This document shows positions 23,665 to 37,298 of a DNA stretch of 64,000 nt, piece after piece. Every line of letters begins with the position of its first letter. Within the stretch, counting starts at the first letter, position 1. Both the position numbers and the translations under genes were made by a program. Under the pieces are notes generated by a model. It did not search any database, was not told the origin of the DNA, and was given only the letters and a program-made list of their open reading frames with translations. The DNA comes from Lycocorax pyrrhopterus obiensis (Eukaryota; Chordata; Aves; Passeriformes; Paradisaeidae). The stretch is taken from positions 106,636,547 to 106,700,546 of the forward strand of contig JACSVZ010000002.1 of the NCBI GenBank assembly GCA_014706295.1, in the 5' to 3' direction.

Positions 23665-23705
23665 ACTAACTGGGAAATTTAGTGCCATCTGCAAACTTAC
23701 ATGGA
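23665..23705 (-). mobile_element. Possible CR1 RT remnant
   Basis: TTTAGTGCCATCTGCAAACT followed by TAC resembles the antisense of the CR1 SKFADDTK block (…GTGTCATCTGCAAACTTGCT). The match is short and I cannot extend it convincingly on either side. Confidence 0.3.
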
Positions 23706-24265
23706 AGCTGCCCAGTAGGCAGCCAGTGCAGTCCCAGAGCATACCTTCCACAGCCCAGACTGCTTGTGCATGGCTTGCTCTTCTCCTGTATTTCTTCTGA
23801 AACTTCGTTTTTCTACCTGTCATCTTGCAAACTGTTCCTAAATGGGCTCAATAGTGACACCTGGGCAGCCTTAAAATCACAAGCAAATCCAAAGGCCTTA
23901 ATCATAGACAATTAACTGATACTTTGTGATTCATAACTATGGTTCTTGTTTGCTGATGCTGTGCTTTCCTACCATGCTAACTGAGGCTAAACTGCTGCAA
24001 CTGGATTCCAGTGATGTTTTTGCATCAGGACTGGAGAAACATACCTCTCCCAATTAATTTTTAGTGATTTTCTTTTGTCTCTCTAGTTGCAAAAAGTGTA
24101 ATGGGTAGTTGACTGGTTGAGATAAATGGCCTTCTTGGGTTGACCGCAAGCTATATCACTTTGGAAAAAAAAATTACAACAAACATTGTTTAAAAGATTT
24201 CTCTGTATTTTCATACACTAATTAGTACACTAATTCCTGTTTCCAGGGCAAGTTGGTTTTTTCAA

Positions 24266-24284
24266 TTTTTTTTTTTTTTTTTTT
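24266..24284. repeat. Poly-T tract
   Basis: Uninterrupted run of about 19 T. No retrocopy body is recognised beside it. Confidence 0.85.
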
Positions 24285-27199
24285 GGTTGCTTGTCCGTGA
24301 TTAAAAGATTACCTTACTGAGAGGAATAATGTGTGTTTTCTAATGTAACTGACAGCTGCAAGACACGAGAGTGTGCCATAATTGCTGCTGTCATGAGGAA
24401 TGGCAACACTGACTCCTCAGCCTTTTGCACACAGCCTACACAGAGAACAACAGGTAATTATGCACTCTATCCCCCGCTTACCTCCATACAAAGGAATGTG
24501 ATATTTGTGCAGGTTTACAGATTAATCTGCTGTAATTCCCTTTAATGTTAAACTACTTCCAGCTCAAATATAATTAAGATCACCAGGTACAAAAGATTCA
24601 GATTGGAAATATGAGTACACTCCAACAGAACAAATAACAGCTTGATGCTGTTTTTTATGTTCAAATAGTTGGATACATTAAGGATTTTGACAGCATGTTT
24701 GTTTCCTAAGTATGCAGATGAAAAAACAAAAGTTTCATTTCAAAAGGCAAGACATTACTACTGTGTTTAATTAGAGAGAAAAATCCCTTAAGTATATAGA
24801 TCTGCCAATTTATGTGACATGACTGCTATAAGACCTAGCAACAATGGATTTTTTTTTTCCTTCCAAAAATCAAATCCAAATTTATATATACTTCAAGCAA
24901 CCATCATCAGTGTCAAAATAAAAGCTTTGGAATAAAAAGTTTGCTTCCTTAAGTCTTCAGATAATCCTACTAATATTTGTGACATGGCAGCAAGGCAAGG
25001 CGTGAACAGAAATTCTGGGTCTGTCTTTCTGTTCCCAGGTATCTGAGGGTTTCCAAACAGACTGAGAATAGTGTGGAGATCTTAGGAGGCAAAGGGGACC
25101 CTCAGCCTTGCTCTGAAACAGCCATATTCACTTAACTTCAAGTGGGAATGGTACTTCTAAAAAATCAGTTGTGAGGAGGGAATTTGATGCTCTAATCCCA
25201 GTTTGTTTTTGTTTTCCCAGTTTGTGACAGAAACATTAACAGCTTCATCTTTACTTTATGTTTCTAGACTTAAACACATATGCAACCTATTCAGTTGTGA
25301 TCCACCCCACTTTGATTACTGGTGTCCTGATCTACCAGCACAGATTCTCAGAAGTATAAGTAAATCAAAGCTCTCATTTTTGATAAACTTCTGCAGCAAT
25401 TTCCCATGGCACCAGAGCCTGAGGAAGAAACAGTCAGATTTGTTTTTCAGGCTTATAATAGACAAGGTGTGACACTAACAGATTATCTTCTGTGAAAGCC
25501 TGTAACCTGGCACACAAAGATTAAAATATTTAGGGCAGAACCATATATTTCCTATAAATTATCGTCAGAATTTCTGAAGTCTGTAAGCAACACAGCTCTT
25601 GCAGATCTGCACAGCATTTCCTCCTCCTTCTAACAAGGAATTCAATAAACCAAAAGTGCTCATTTATACCATTGCCTTCAAAACCCGGTTTAGCTTATTG
25701 TTGCACCTCTGTGATAATTATGCAACTGAAAACGATTACAGTGGCCTAAAATATATTAATCACATCTTCATGGTATTGCATAATCCTTCTCAGTTGTCAC
25801 AACTCTAACTCATAAGCTGCCCTGGCAGAAGGAAACATAAAAAGAAACCCAAGTTGATACTCATTGAAGCAAATGAAGGAAAGTTGGCCATCTCAAAACA
25901 CTGAAACTCTCACAGCATTCCAAGGTCTCCCTAGCTAATTTTTCGTGATTACTTTTGATATGAAAACAGACCTTTAATTGTCAGTCTCTAATAAGGATGC
26001 AGAACTGCTCCCTGGGAGGTTCAAAGGACCCTGGGAAACGAAACATTTACGAAAGCTTGAGTAGCCAAATGTCTTGTGCTGATTAACATAGACCATTCAG
26101 TTTCCACCTAACAAAGTCATAACAAGAAGGAACCCCAAAGAAAAAAGAAAAAAAATTGGACTGACAAAGGAACATTAGTCTTAATAAGACTGAGGGCTCT
26201 CATTCATTAATTCTGATGAGCGTAAAAAGGAGGTATAACTCAAATCCATTCCTGGACCAAATCCTGCATTGACTAATATTGTGTAACTGTACTTAGGGCA
26301 ATGAGATGTTACAATATAAGTTAATTAAAAATTTGAAGTTTTACCTGCTCTCTGCCTCATCAGCAGTGATAAATATTTTCAAATGAGACAGAATTGCCAG
26401 GATACTCACTAATGGAATTAGTAAGCAGCCCTGTTTGCCGGTTTTCTTCTAGAAGGCTGTGCTTTCTATAACTGGGAAAAGGGAAAGCAAAAATTTGTCC
26501 TATTTTTCCTTTAAGGTTGGAAGATTTGAGATAATGGAAACATGCCAGACAGTGTATTTGGTTGTAACATCAACACAATATTGATATCACGGTTTGGATG
26601 GTTTCCAGCTGAACATGGTGCATATTTTCAATGCCTATTTGGCATTCATCCTGTACCTAACAACAAGAGTAGTTTGTTTCAGTTTTGTTTTACAGCTCAC
26701 TATGCAACTGCTTTGAAAAGTTTTTTTCCTTTTACCCAACTGCTTCACTAGTTTTTTCAGATTCCTGCACTCTTAAGGAACTGAATGGAGCAAATCACAC
26801 AGTCCTATTCATCTGCAATAGGCAAGCAAGGATCAGTTAATTATGTCTTAGTATGCGCATTTTCTCAAATCCTATCACAATGTGATCCAAATCCGATGGT
26901 AAAAATTCCCAGTTCCCACACTGCAAGGGCCATCGCTTTTTCATCTGAACTCATACCAGCCTCCTCTTTCACGTTGCTAGTTATGTATGGTGCTTTACAG
27001 TGCTTTATGTTATGATCATCTGGAGGACAGGACACATAATCTGTTAAAATACCTTTCTGACTGTGGTCCACTGTCAAACTCAATTTCTTATGCAGCAGTA
27101 TTCCAAAAAATAGGTTTCCAGGCTTTGACACAAAGGAAGTTTCCATCCATCCACTGCACTTTCCTATATCAGGGTTCTTAGTACGTCATTCTGCGAGGG

Positions 27200-27335
27200 A
27201 TCATAAAATCATAGAATGGCTTGGGTTGGAAGTGACCTTAAAGATCTTCCAGTTCCAACCCTGCTGCCATGGGCAGGGACACCTTTCGCTTGAACAGGTT
27301 GCTCAGAGCTCCAACCAACATGGCCTTGGATGGCT
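27200..27335 (-). mobile_element. CR1 LINE 3'-end fragment
   Basis: The plus strand reads AATCATAGAATGGCTTGGGT, then TGGAAGTGACCTTAAAGATC, then CAACCCTGCTGCCATGGGCA, then GGGACACC, then TTGCTCAGAGCTCCAACCAA and TGGCCTTGGA. This is the reverse complement of the avian CR1 3' end. It is about 135 bp, 5'-truncated, and in the same orientation as CHST9. Confidence 0.93.
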
Positions 27336-30300
27336 GACTGATTTTTTTCCAACGAAGGAACACTGTCTGGTTTTTCTACTCTAATAACATCACAGTAAGA
27401 GCTGCCATGATAGAAAAGACCATGTAGAGCAACTAGAGCTTGAATCCACATGCTCAGACCCCACACAGAAATATAGCTCTCTCTTTAATACAGCCTGTTA
27501 TGGTCTTAGGCAGCTGAACCTTTGCACTGGGCTCACAGTGGACTGAAACCTTGCAGTAGTCTGGCTTTGGTTTTGGTTCCTGCCTGGGTTCTGTCCATAT
27601 TAAGAACATATAGTTGCCCCTGTCCAGATGAGGAATATGAGTGCAGTTGAAATTTGCAGTCCAATTAACCACCTCAAGGCAAAGCCACATGGAGTCATGA
27701 TCATCCTGGTCATCCTTATATGGTCAGCTGTTGGTTTTTCACTGGTAGCAAAGATAAGTTGATATCCACCTCTGGAGCACACTGTTCTGATATATTCTTA
27801 ATTAGAACACCCTGGAAATGGCACATGAAGGTGCCAGTACCGATGGGAAGCAGCACACAAGCCCAGAGAAGCTTATTTTGACTCACCTGCTAGGACAACT
27901 GCACCACAAACAGCTGAGCTGCAAAGCTTCTCTAGTGGGAATCAGAAGCAGTAGAGTGAGCAAATTAAGCACACAGCACGCCCAAACAGGGATGGAAAAA
28001 TCCAGCTTCTTGGCACTAATTACAAAGTAGAGTCCCACAGCAAAGCCACCATGGGAAGCCTTAGTCTACAGTTTCTGTATTTCACAAATAAAAAGAAGAT
28101 TAATTGTCTGTACAACATAAGGCCAGGAAGTGACCAGTGGTGATGAGAGCAAATATTCTTTTAATTTACTACTCCTTCTGAGTTATGCCCACAAAAACAA
28201 ACTGTACTTGTTTAAATCTGCCCTGTTTCTTTGTTTGAGGTCTAAATGTGACACTCTAAGGCATGCTCTTAGCAGAGTGGCCTCAAACAACTTCTCTGAA
28301 ATCATTCCAGTTAGAAGTAGAATATTTCAGTGAGAACCTGACAGTAACAGAAAGACACTACTCACATTTACGAGGAATAATCTGTAATTAATCCACTACT
28401 AAAGAAGAGAGGGGGAAAAAGGAAAAGGTGAAATAGGAACCCTATGAAATAGAACTTTATGAACTGGAAAAGTAAAAAAATTCTGTAAACTGAATAGTTT
28501 TATAGTGAAAGAAAATTAGGAGAAAGGCAAAGAGAAACAAAGCTAGAACATAACATTTTCTAATGCATGGCTTTGAATTAAAATTGCTCAGATACAAACC
28601 AAAAACCTACAGCAATCAGTTGCTGCAGGGATTTCAAATTTATCTACATTTTGTGTAACTAGAATATGACCTTTTACGACCAAATCTTGTGGTTGACTTC
28701 AACTGTAGCTATTGGAAGTCATTTGTAAAAGGTCATCCATGACTGAGAACATAATATGAATCCAAGATACGTAAGCATTCAGGTTTGTGCTACTCAAAAG
28801 AAGTTGGCGAGAGGCAAAGAGGGTAGGAAGCTCATCCACTGCTACAGATTCAATTCTCCAATGGGTTTATAGTTTGGTGAGAGCATCAAATCTAAGGAAT
28901 CAATTTCCGAAATGTGAATGCGAATTATGAGAGGATACAGTTTTTATGCTTGTCATTCATAACTATGTTACTTAAATGTTGCCAAAGCAGTTTATATTAT
29001 CAAACAAACCTACTTATTTAATTAGTGTAGCTTGAGTCAATTTTTTGTCGTGTAGAGCATGGTAGAACATCTTCTTCCCACAGATTCTCCACTACAAGAA
29101 AAGATTATGGACCCTCAGTTTTTATTGTTATAAAGAAATAAGGTTCTTAGGCAAAGATAGTTTAGAGCCCTAATTAACATATTTATCTGACTTTCTGCAT
29201 ACACAACCTTAGCACCATTTGTTTTTTTGTTTTTTTTTGGTTTTGTGTTTTTTTTTTTTTTTTTAATTTTTTGCTTGGTTTTTTTTCACTAGAAGTATGA
29301 TATTTTAAGGAGCTCCTTACAAGAAGAGCCGATAATGATGCACCAGCAATCCTCAAGACAAAAAGGGCAATGACATATAAAAACATGTCATGTCTTTAGT
29401 CATGTCCTCTGAACATCAGAAAATTCAAACTGTATCATCCAAGGTAGTTGACTAGGGAAAAGAAAAAGTATACAATAATTTATGTATAGAAGTAAACAAA
29501 AATTAATGTTAGAAAGAACTGTCAGCAGTTATTTAACCAAGATCTCATGGCAACGCTTCCCCAGAAATCTAAAATCAACTCTGAAGGCCAGTCTGTAAAG
29601 GATTCACCACCACTATATGAGAGTACATTTAAAATTATGCAAAAAAATATTCTTTTGTGTTTGATGTCTTTAAAGCCAAACCTGTACCTCAGGCTTGCAA
29701 TCTGCCCTACCACTAGATTTGGCCAACTGTGTAGCAACTGGGTATATATTGCACCTACTATGGATAATTGCAGCCGCCTCCTTGCCTGCAGGTGAAACAC
29801 CCTGATGCTCCAAGCCTCACAAGCAGCACCATACTCTGCTTAGGAGGAGCCTTTTGCTCGCTTTAGGAGTGCCCATTGTGCCTCCCTCTGTGTGCCATCC
29901 TTGCTACACCGACGAGGATATTGGCAGCTCTCAGAAGCAGAAAGTGGCAGGGGTGATGACGCAAGTTCAGCTGGAGAAATCTTTATGAGAACTGAACTCA
30001 ACATATGTCACCGAAAACAGAGTTAAATGATTCTTTTTAATTAAACAGAGACTCCAAGAACAGCAGTAAGGTGGTATCCAGTACCCAGAAAATGCAAAGT
30101 ACCCCAACACCAAAAGCATAAATGCTGCACTGGATCATTCTGATCACTTGAGCAGGGTCCAAGTAGATGCTCTCAGTTACAGCACATCCTTTTCATGCAC
30201 AGAGGGTAAAACAGGCTTTAAAACCACACCTGCAGGTTTTGTACATGCCAGCAATTTCTGCCCACAAAATATACTGCTGCTGCTTGCAAAGGACCATTTG

Positions 30301-32684
30301 TGCATACCGAAAGCTGGTACTGAGGTACAATTTGCATCCATAAACGTGCAGGTGCAGTTCTGTGGAGACCTACGAGAAGAATGTGACCATATAGCACACA
30401 ACTACTACTTACACAGCAGCCTTCAGACAACAATCTTCCCATAGGATGTGCCATGCCAGGCACAGCAAGGAGAGGCAGAATTTACAGCTGAAATTGCAGT
30501 CATGTGCATGACTGGCAGACTGATTTAAGAAACAAGCCTACCTGGTCCTGGTTTGCAGACCATGGGTGTGTACTAATACTGGTAGTGCTGATGATACCTC
30601 AAACTGAGGACAGGATTAATGTGTCATCTACAAAGGTGAAAAAAGAATTCTGAGAGAGTCCTTTGCATTTAACATGGTTTTCTATGACTGAAAAACCCAC
30701 CTTGTTTATTCTTCCCTAGTGAACTGCATTCTTTTTCAGGCATTAAAAGTAATTCTGCAAGTCTGACATGAATCAGCATGAGAATTACTGACCAAGTAAG
30801 CCTCAGCAAGTACTAAGCAACACAGTCAGATGATGTGGTGGCTTTATTCACATGTAAATTACTGATTTCTAATGAAGTGAGCACTCAGGATGAGACATTT
30901 TTCTTCTGACAGAGAACACAGTCAATATTGTATGTGATTACCAACAAAACTTGGCATTGACTTCTTGCTAACTGCAGGGACATGGTCTTCACATATTTCC
31001 AGAGACTAAGGGAAAAAGGCATAGTTCTATTTAGCTTATTATTAGTATTTAGTTCTAATGAACATAATTCTTTACATGAAATCTGATTAAAGAATGTGAA
31101 AAGAAACATAAATGAAATGTGGAAAAATTCTCTTCAGATTAGAAATTATTTTGGACTAAAGCCACACCAATTGCTATTGCTTAAGTATTTAGTGAAGGGT
31201 AAAAAACCAGTGTGAGAGGACTGAATTTCCTGGCTTCCTAGAGATCTAGGAAAGAAAATGTGATAATTGAACATCCACCCCCGACATAACTTTTGGGCAT
31301 CACTAACATATTGACCTATTGCTATAATTAAAAGTAATTTGTATACTGTGGATTGTTTATAGTTTAAAGGCTAGGTCCAAATGTTGCAAGCATGTGAGAT
31401 GCAAATCTTCAGAGAAATTAATTTTACATCTCGATGTTGCTGGCAGGGGGCGAAAGAAGTGCTCAGTATTTTTAAATGGATGGTTAATTAGATGTAGAGT
31501 CAGAGACTCTGGAAGAGCAGAGATGCAAACAGCTCAGAGCTTCGTATTTCTTCTTTTCATACAAGCATACCAGTAATGTTCCTACTTTCAATACTTTTTG
31601 TGCCTTAGATTACAGATAACTAGCTCCCAGAATCACATTAAAAACCTCTAGTTGCAACTGTATAGAACCAAGGTTAGGTTAACCACAGTAACAAACTTAC
31701 TGTTAGTAATGGAAACTAGGCTCATCGATCACAGGAGAAAGACAGACAGATACAAAGACAATAAGTTATAAAGAAATCCCTTCATTTTTAATTCTTGTTT
31801 CTGAGAAGAGACTAGACCAATTCTACAAATCCAGTGTGGACTACTGCTTCTTGGCTGGAAAACTTATGCCATCATGCAACCACCTACACACACCCAAGAC
31901 CCAAATAATCTCAGTTAAAAGTACCCCTTTATACAAGCTACAGACAAACAACTTTTCTCAGGGTTTGCTTTTATGATTTGTTTAAGCTTCCCAATGCCCA
32001 GCACTTGCTGCAGATGCACGGATGTGCTCCTCCTCCTCCCGTGTGCTGCCACCAGTGCAGCTGCAGTGCAGGGTCAAGACACATCACAGTCCTGACTCAG
32101 CTAAAAATTCTCATCTTGCCTGATAGGCTGACTTTCAACCATATGAGCTCAGAGCAGCCACATCAGCTGTGCAGATCAAGACACCTAGCTGGAAACAACA
32201 GCGGGGGCGATGACAAGTCCTCATCTAGGGAAGCTCACATGTAGGTCAGCATAACCTCCTATAATTCCATATCCTCAGAGCCCTCATCTGCCCAGCTGCT
32301 ACAGACCCCTCAGCATCAGAATACCCAGGTTTGTCACAAACAACTGAATAGTTCAGATGAGCAGTAATAACAACTCTCTTGACAGCCAGCTATTTTCTTT
32401 TAGGGCCTGCATTGTATGGGACTCCATTTTTTCCCTTTTTTTATACTCAGATACATCATCTGTTTGGCTTTCCAAAATGTATTTGATAACATCTCTCTCA
32501 CAAGATTTCTTAAGGAAACCTAACAGGCACAGAATTAGAGTGAACACCTTTGCACAGATTTAGAAAAGCAACTGTTGAAAAGATAGGAAGCAGGACATAG
32601 GAATATGAGAGCAAACAGTCAGTTTCAGTGTGGAAGCAAGACACCAGTGGAGTCCTGCTGCCTCGTGTCGAGGATACCCATGCT
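27336..32684. other. Presumed intron, nothing recognised apart from T-rich runs
   Basis: No gene or known repeat identified apart from the T-rich tract at 29222-29287. Overlapping frames near 30148-30463 have no supporting splice context. Confidence 0.5.
29222..29287. repeat. T-rich low-complexity tract
   Basis: Several T runs (8-20 nt) separated by G or GG. The Lys/Gln-rich minus-strand translation across it is an artefact. Confidence 0.85.
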
Positions 32685-33530
32685 CTTCAGCCTGTTCTTG
32701 AAATTACCTGAGAAAGGGAGCAAACAGGGTAGAGACAATGTTTGCTGATGATATTAAGCTATTTGGGGTAGAAATGATGGAGGCCAAAGAACTTTCTATG
32801 AGGGTAGGTTCGTAATAAAATGACATAAGAAGTACAATTTATACAAAATAATGCTAGAAATCTTTTAGGGGAAAACTTTTAGTTTAGACTCAAAAGTAGT
32901 GGATTCTGAACTGAGTTACAAGCACACTGCTGCCCAGGAATGAGATCTTGGGGTGGTAAAACTTCTGTGTAAACATCAACTCCCTGCTCAGCAGATGGGG
33001 AAAGCAAATTGAAGACCAGAGAAAAACCAAAAGGCAACTATTGTTTCTGCATATTCACACACTTGCGTCTTCAATATTATCTGCAATTCTGATCCTCCCA
33101 CTCATATACAGAGCTGATGAAGAAGAAAAGAGGGTGGACTGAAAGTATAGACTGGCTTACAAGGAGCAACAGCTACAAAACCTGGCAAAGCAATGATCCA
33201 GAGGAGATATGATAGGGATCTGTGAAATCATGAGTGACACGGAAGGGGTGAATCAGAACTGACTGTTTGCTGCCCATTGTAACACAAGGCTGGGGGCATC
33301 AGATGAAGCAGGCAGATGGCAGGTGGAAAACAAACATGAGGAAGCGGCTCTCCGTGCAACTGAGAAAGGAAACTCAGGAACTCTTTGCCAGGGGATGTTA
33401 CGGCTGCTAAAACTTTACATGGATTCAGGGGACAACTGAACAAGCTGAAAGACGGGAAATCCTTTTGGGGTTGATCAGCAAACAAAAAACACCTCTGGCA
33501 CAGAAAGTTTCTGAAACACAAACTGCTGGA
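32685..33530 (+). mobile_element. Ancient CR1/L3-like LINE, ORF2 C-terminal half and 3' region
   Basis: TTTGCTGATGATATTAAGCT with the following ATTTGGGGTAG encodes FADDIKLFGV, the catalytic block of a CR1-clade reverse transcriptase. Downstream pieces follow the same ORF in order: GAATGAGATCTTGGGGTGGT, then ACATCAACTCCCTGCTCAGC, then AGGAGATATGATAGGGATCT with GTGAAATCATGAGTG, then CATCAGATGAAGCAGGCAG, then GGAACTCTTTGCCAGGGGATG. It is much more diverged than the other CR1 copies and interrupted by stops. The 161-codon minus-strand frame at 33228-33713 is mostly the antisense of this relic. Confidence 0.75.
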
Positions 33531-36500
33531 GTTTGAGAAAGTAATGTGAGAAGGTTTGACTTTGCTGCTAGGATATTGAGCAAGACAGAGCTCTGGTCTC
33601 AGGCAGTATTGCTGCTGTGTGCACGTGTAACAACACAAGATGGCTGAAAAAGGCCCTGGTTTAAAATACTTCAGAGTCTGGACACCCTCAACAACAACAT
33701 GCACCACCCGCACATGCTGTTGGCCATTCCTGTTGAGCCTCCAACCACAGGAGACTGACCAGTACTTAGATACATTTCCAAGAAACAGGAAGAACAGACA
33801 TAGAGCATATTAAAAGTACTAGACTCTGTGTGCAATGAAAAATAAATGAAATTATCTCAGTGTCTTCCAAAGTTACCTGGAAAGTGTACTGTGAGCAAGA
33901 GATTGACCTGCAGCATCCTAAGGAAGATGCTAACACCAGACCATTCTTTTATGCCACAGGCTGGAAACACAAAGAGTTTAGAAGGCATTACAGGAATTTT
34001 TTACCACCTATCAATTTTCTGGTTTACTGGTTCTGCTTCCTTGGAACTACACAAAAATCACTAGAGAAAAACAAATGAGCCTTTTTGAGAAGTGAGCTGT
34101 GTTGGATCTTTGTTCATAAGGCAGATATTAATTTAAAGAATACAAATAGCCCAACAGCCATTAAAACGAACTCTTAAGCACAATTTCTAATTATATTGCA
34201 TTGATTAAATACAATTATATTTTAATTAAGCTTTGTTCATGCCATCATCCTCCTATGTTTTTTCTCCTTCTAGAGGAGGAAATTAATCTCTTTTTCTAGA
34301 GATTCGTTTTCATGGCAAATAATGCTTATCACTTCATTTTTTTTAAAAGCAAAAGACAAAATCTGCACAAGACATGAATTGTCTCAGCTGTGTTAGAAAA
34401 AATTAGCTGTCTGCTTCAAAGTCCACCTGCATGGAGAACCCCAGTCAATGCCTGCACTCTTTTCATTGTTGATTTTTAAGTTGTACCAACAGGCTCACTT
34501 TTAGCAGTCTAAGCTGTTACAGCTCCAGCTGCTGAGTTATGTTAACAGACTGTGTGAGTGCTCCCAGTCTATTTCCATGTAAAATCAGGTTACTGACAAT
34601 CCGGGCTGAAGAGCAGCCTCGCGGTTTGCCCAGCACCAGTACGGTGGAGAAGAGATCCTGAATGTTAGCACCTACTGCCCTCTACCTGCTCCACTTAAAA
34701 AGCCTAGGCAGCAAAACTAGAGAAAACTTCACTTTCAAATTTTGTAAATACTTGGTCTTACCACTTTGATTAGAATGGATTTCTAATCTATTTCTTTTGA
34801 TTACAAGAGTAGGAAATGTTATTCTTCTCTACAATCCAATCTATGTAGGGATTGCCATTACAAAATGTGCAGATATATATTACCTTCATAATTTTATCCC
34901 GTTTCCATAAAGCATCATTTAAAATTTCTCTCAGCGTTCAGTGGGATTATGAATTCAGAGGTTCACCACATCTTTCCAGGAAATGTGGTGGGAGGTGTAC
35001 TGCATTGGAGTCCATCGTGTCAGTCAGTGAAAAAAGAATTCCAGCTTGTAAATCCTTGCCCTGCAATATGATCCATGTAGTGAAACTCTTATACAGGCCA
35101 TCTGAGTACCTGGCACATACTACAGAGGGATAGACCTTGATGCCTGCACAGATAAGACTGCACCATCAAGGACAAAGCTCCTATAAGCCATAGCAGACAG
35201 CCGGCACCATGAATGGGCACCCAGAAAAAGTCTGTTTCAATAGTCTTGACCTCGTATTCATCTTAAGCGATAATCCACAGTTATTGACTCTGACTTGCAC
35301 TTTAAACTCTCAGTTCTGCCCAAGAGGATTGCTTGAAATTTCTTAGCTATAGAGAATCAACAGGAAATCTATTCCCTTGGGTTTTGTTAGAGGGTACACT
35401 AACCTCTGGACTTTTAAGACATTTTGCTCTGACCTACAGAATAGAAAATATTTCCATGTCCCTTTGTGGAGGGACAGAAGCCATGCAAATGGCAGACAGA
35501 GAGCCAGACCTGGCCTCAAGTCCATGAATGCAAAGGCAGTGCTGAAGCCCTGATTAATGTCCATTAATCATGAGCAACAGTTCTGAACAGAAAAGACCCA
35601 GGAAATGCTGGCAAGCTGTTACAATTCTATTATCCCACCTGCATGTCTTCCAAAATGCACCACAGTAGCATTCCCTCCATGTGAGGCAGGAGATACAGGA
35701 ATATATAAAAGCCCACTCAGATATGTAGCTACTTGAACATGTGTTTTCAAAACTGTTTAAATTTTCAAGCTTAAATTTCCAACAAAGGCTTAACCTGATG
35801 CAATTTGGTTTAGAAATAAACAAATCATGTGTTTCCAGTGTATTTGGTTCTTGTCACTGCTTCTGCTTCTTCACAAGCTCTATCACCAGTGGTCTGGCAG
35901 TTACCATCCCTTCCCATTCCCAGACTCATTCAGGTTCACACCTGGAATATTTACTCCTGGTTCCACCCACTCACAACAGCTGATTATTTTGATAATTAAC
36001 CTGTCAGACTGCTCAGACAGCTAAAAAACCCGAAGTAACACTGGGCCAAGGCCTTCTATGGGAGGCTTTGGTCAGAAGCTGAGGACAGAGCTGACAGACA
36101 TACCAGGACTGCATGCCATGCTTGCTGAAAGCATGCGTAAACTAATACTGGGAATTCTGCATACCTCAGCCTTAAGCCAGCCTGGCAGATGTGGTCCCTG
36201 AGTACCTTCTTTCTCTCTGTGATTGGCAGGGACAGCCAGGAAAAAAATACAGCAAACCCCACCCTCTTGGGACACCCCTTGGGTCATCAGCTTTCCAGCC
36301 CACTGGAATTGCTTATCCATCAGAGAAAAGAGGTCCTGTGGCAAATTATCACAGCCATGAAGCCAGGAGGTAAAGTGCACAATTTCCCAGCACAAAGACA
36401 GCTTTCCAGGTGTGCCAGGAGCTGCCAGTATGCCCATGAGTGGCAGGGCTGCCAGTGAACCTTAAGCACCCCATCAGAAATCACTGAGGTTCAGTGTCCA

Positions 36501-37200
36501 GCAAAGCAAACCACTGGAGCATAATGAAGCTAGATGGTCTACAGTGAAGTGTCAAGTATGTTAAACTCACCTGTAAAAGTGAATTCCATTCAGTATCTTA
36601 GATACTTCATGAGTGGTCTGTGTAAATGAGGGCTCTGGCTTTGTTTGTTTTCAGTAACAGGAGTTTTTACATTTGTCAATTTACAGCAGAGACATTGATA
36701 CTCGAGAACTGTGTGTTTGTGATTGTACACCCCTGCTGCTAAATATGATAATTTGTTCCACTTCAAGTTTTATTAATTAAATTAATACTAATTGAGCAGC
36801 CTTTTGAAATAATTTTAGCCTGAGTGATTTTGAACTAAGTCCTGTACATTATAGCCTCTCCTTAGCTTTCCCCTTCATCCTCTGTCCCAGAAGAAATGTT
36901 TCATTGCAGATCACTGCCCTGACACTCTTATGTTTACAGATATTTATGGCTATACTTGCATGTTCTTAAATCAATAATAAAATCCAGTAAAATCAACAAA
37001 TATTTAAGAAGATATTTTAAAGAAAGAAGCTATTACAAAAAAAACCCCAAAACCAAGCCAACCCAAATGGCTAATTTTATGTGACTAAGTGCCCTCTAGT
37101 GACCAAGTCCTACTCCAAATAACTTTCACAGCCACATCCAAGTGTTACATAGTCTTAGTATGTCAAACGTTGTGGGGTTAATTTGTTTGGTTTGGGTATT
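33531..37200. other. Presumed intron, nothing recognised
   Basis: No gene, repeat family or RNA identified. Confidence 0.5.
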
Positions 37201-37223
37201 TGTTTTGTTTTGTTTTGTTTTAT
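37201..37223. repeat. (TTTTG)n short tandem repeat
   Basis: About four TGTTT units. It follows a GTTTGGTTTGGG stretch that is roughly complementary to the CCAAGCCAACCCAAA stretch about 130 bases upstream. Confidence 0.8.
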
Positions 37224-37264
37224 TTAAAGAAAATAAAGCAAACCAGTCAAGCAAAAGCTATCTG

Positions 37265-37298
37265 TAATAATAATAATAATAATAATAGTAGTAATAAC
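37265..37298. repeat. (TAA)n microsatellite
   Basis: About eight TAA units, then TAG and CAA variants. Confidence 0.9.

Larger units (their letters stand above)
20901..27199. other. Presumed intron, mostly unrecognised
   Basis: No gene recognised. It holds a T-rich stretch at about 23228-23283, a poly-T run at 24266-24284 and a possible CR1 remnant at 23665-23705. A Lys/Arg-rich minus-strand frame near 22750 was considered as a CHST9 exon and rejected. Confidence 0.5.

Noticed and set aside
30380..30480. Minus-strand segment ending in a GTAAGT donor at about 30411
   Set aside because: Good donor, but the encoded sequence does not match CHST9 and no matching acceptor gives a sensible phase.
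33228..33713. 161-codon minus-strand open frame, Cys/Pro/Leu-rich
   Set aside because: It is mostly the antisense of the ancient CR1/L3-like relic on the plus strand.
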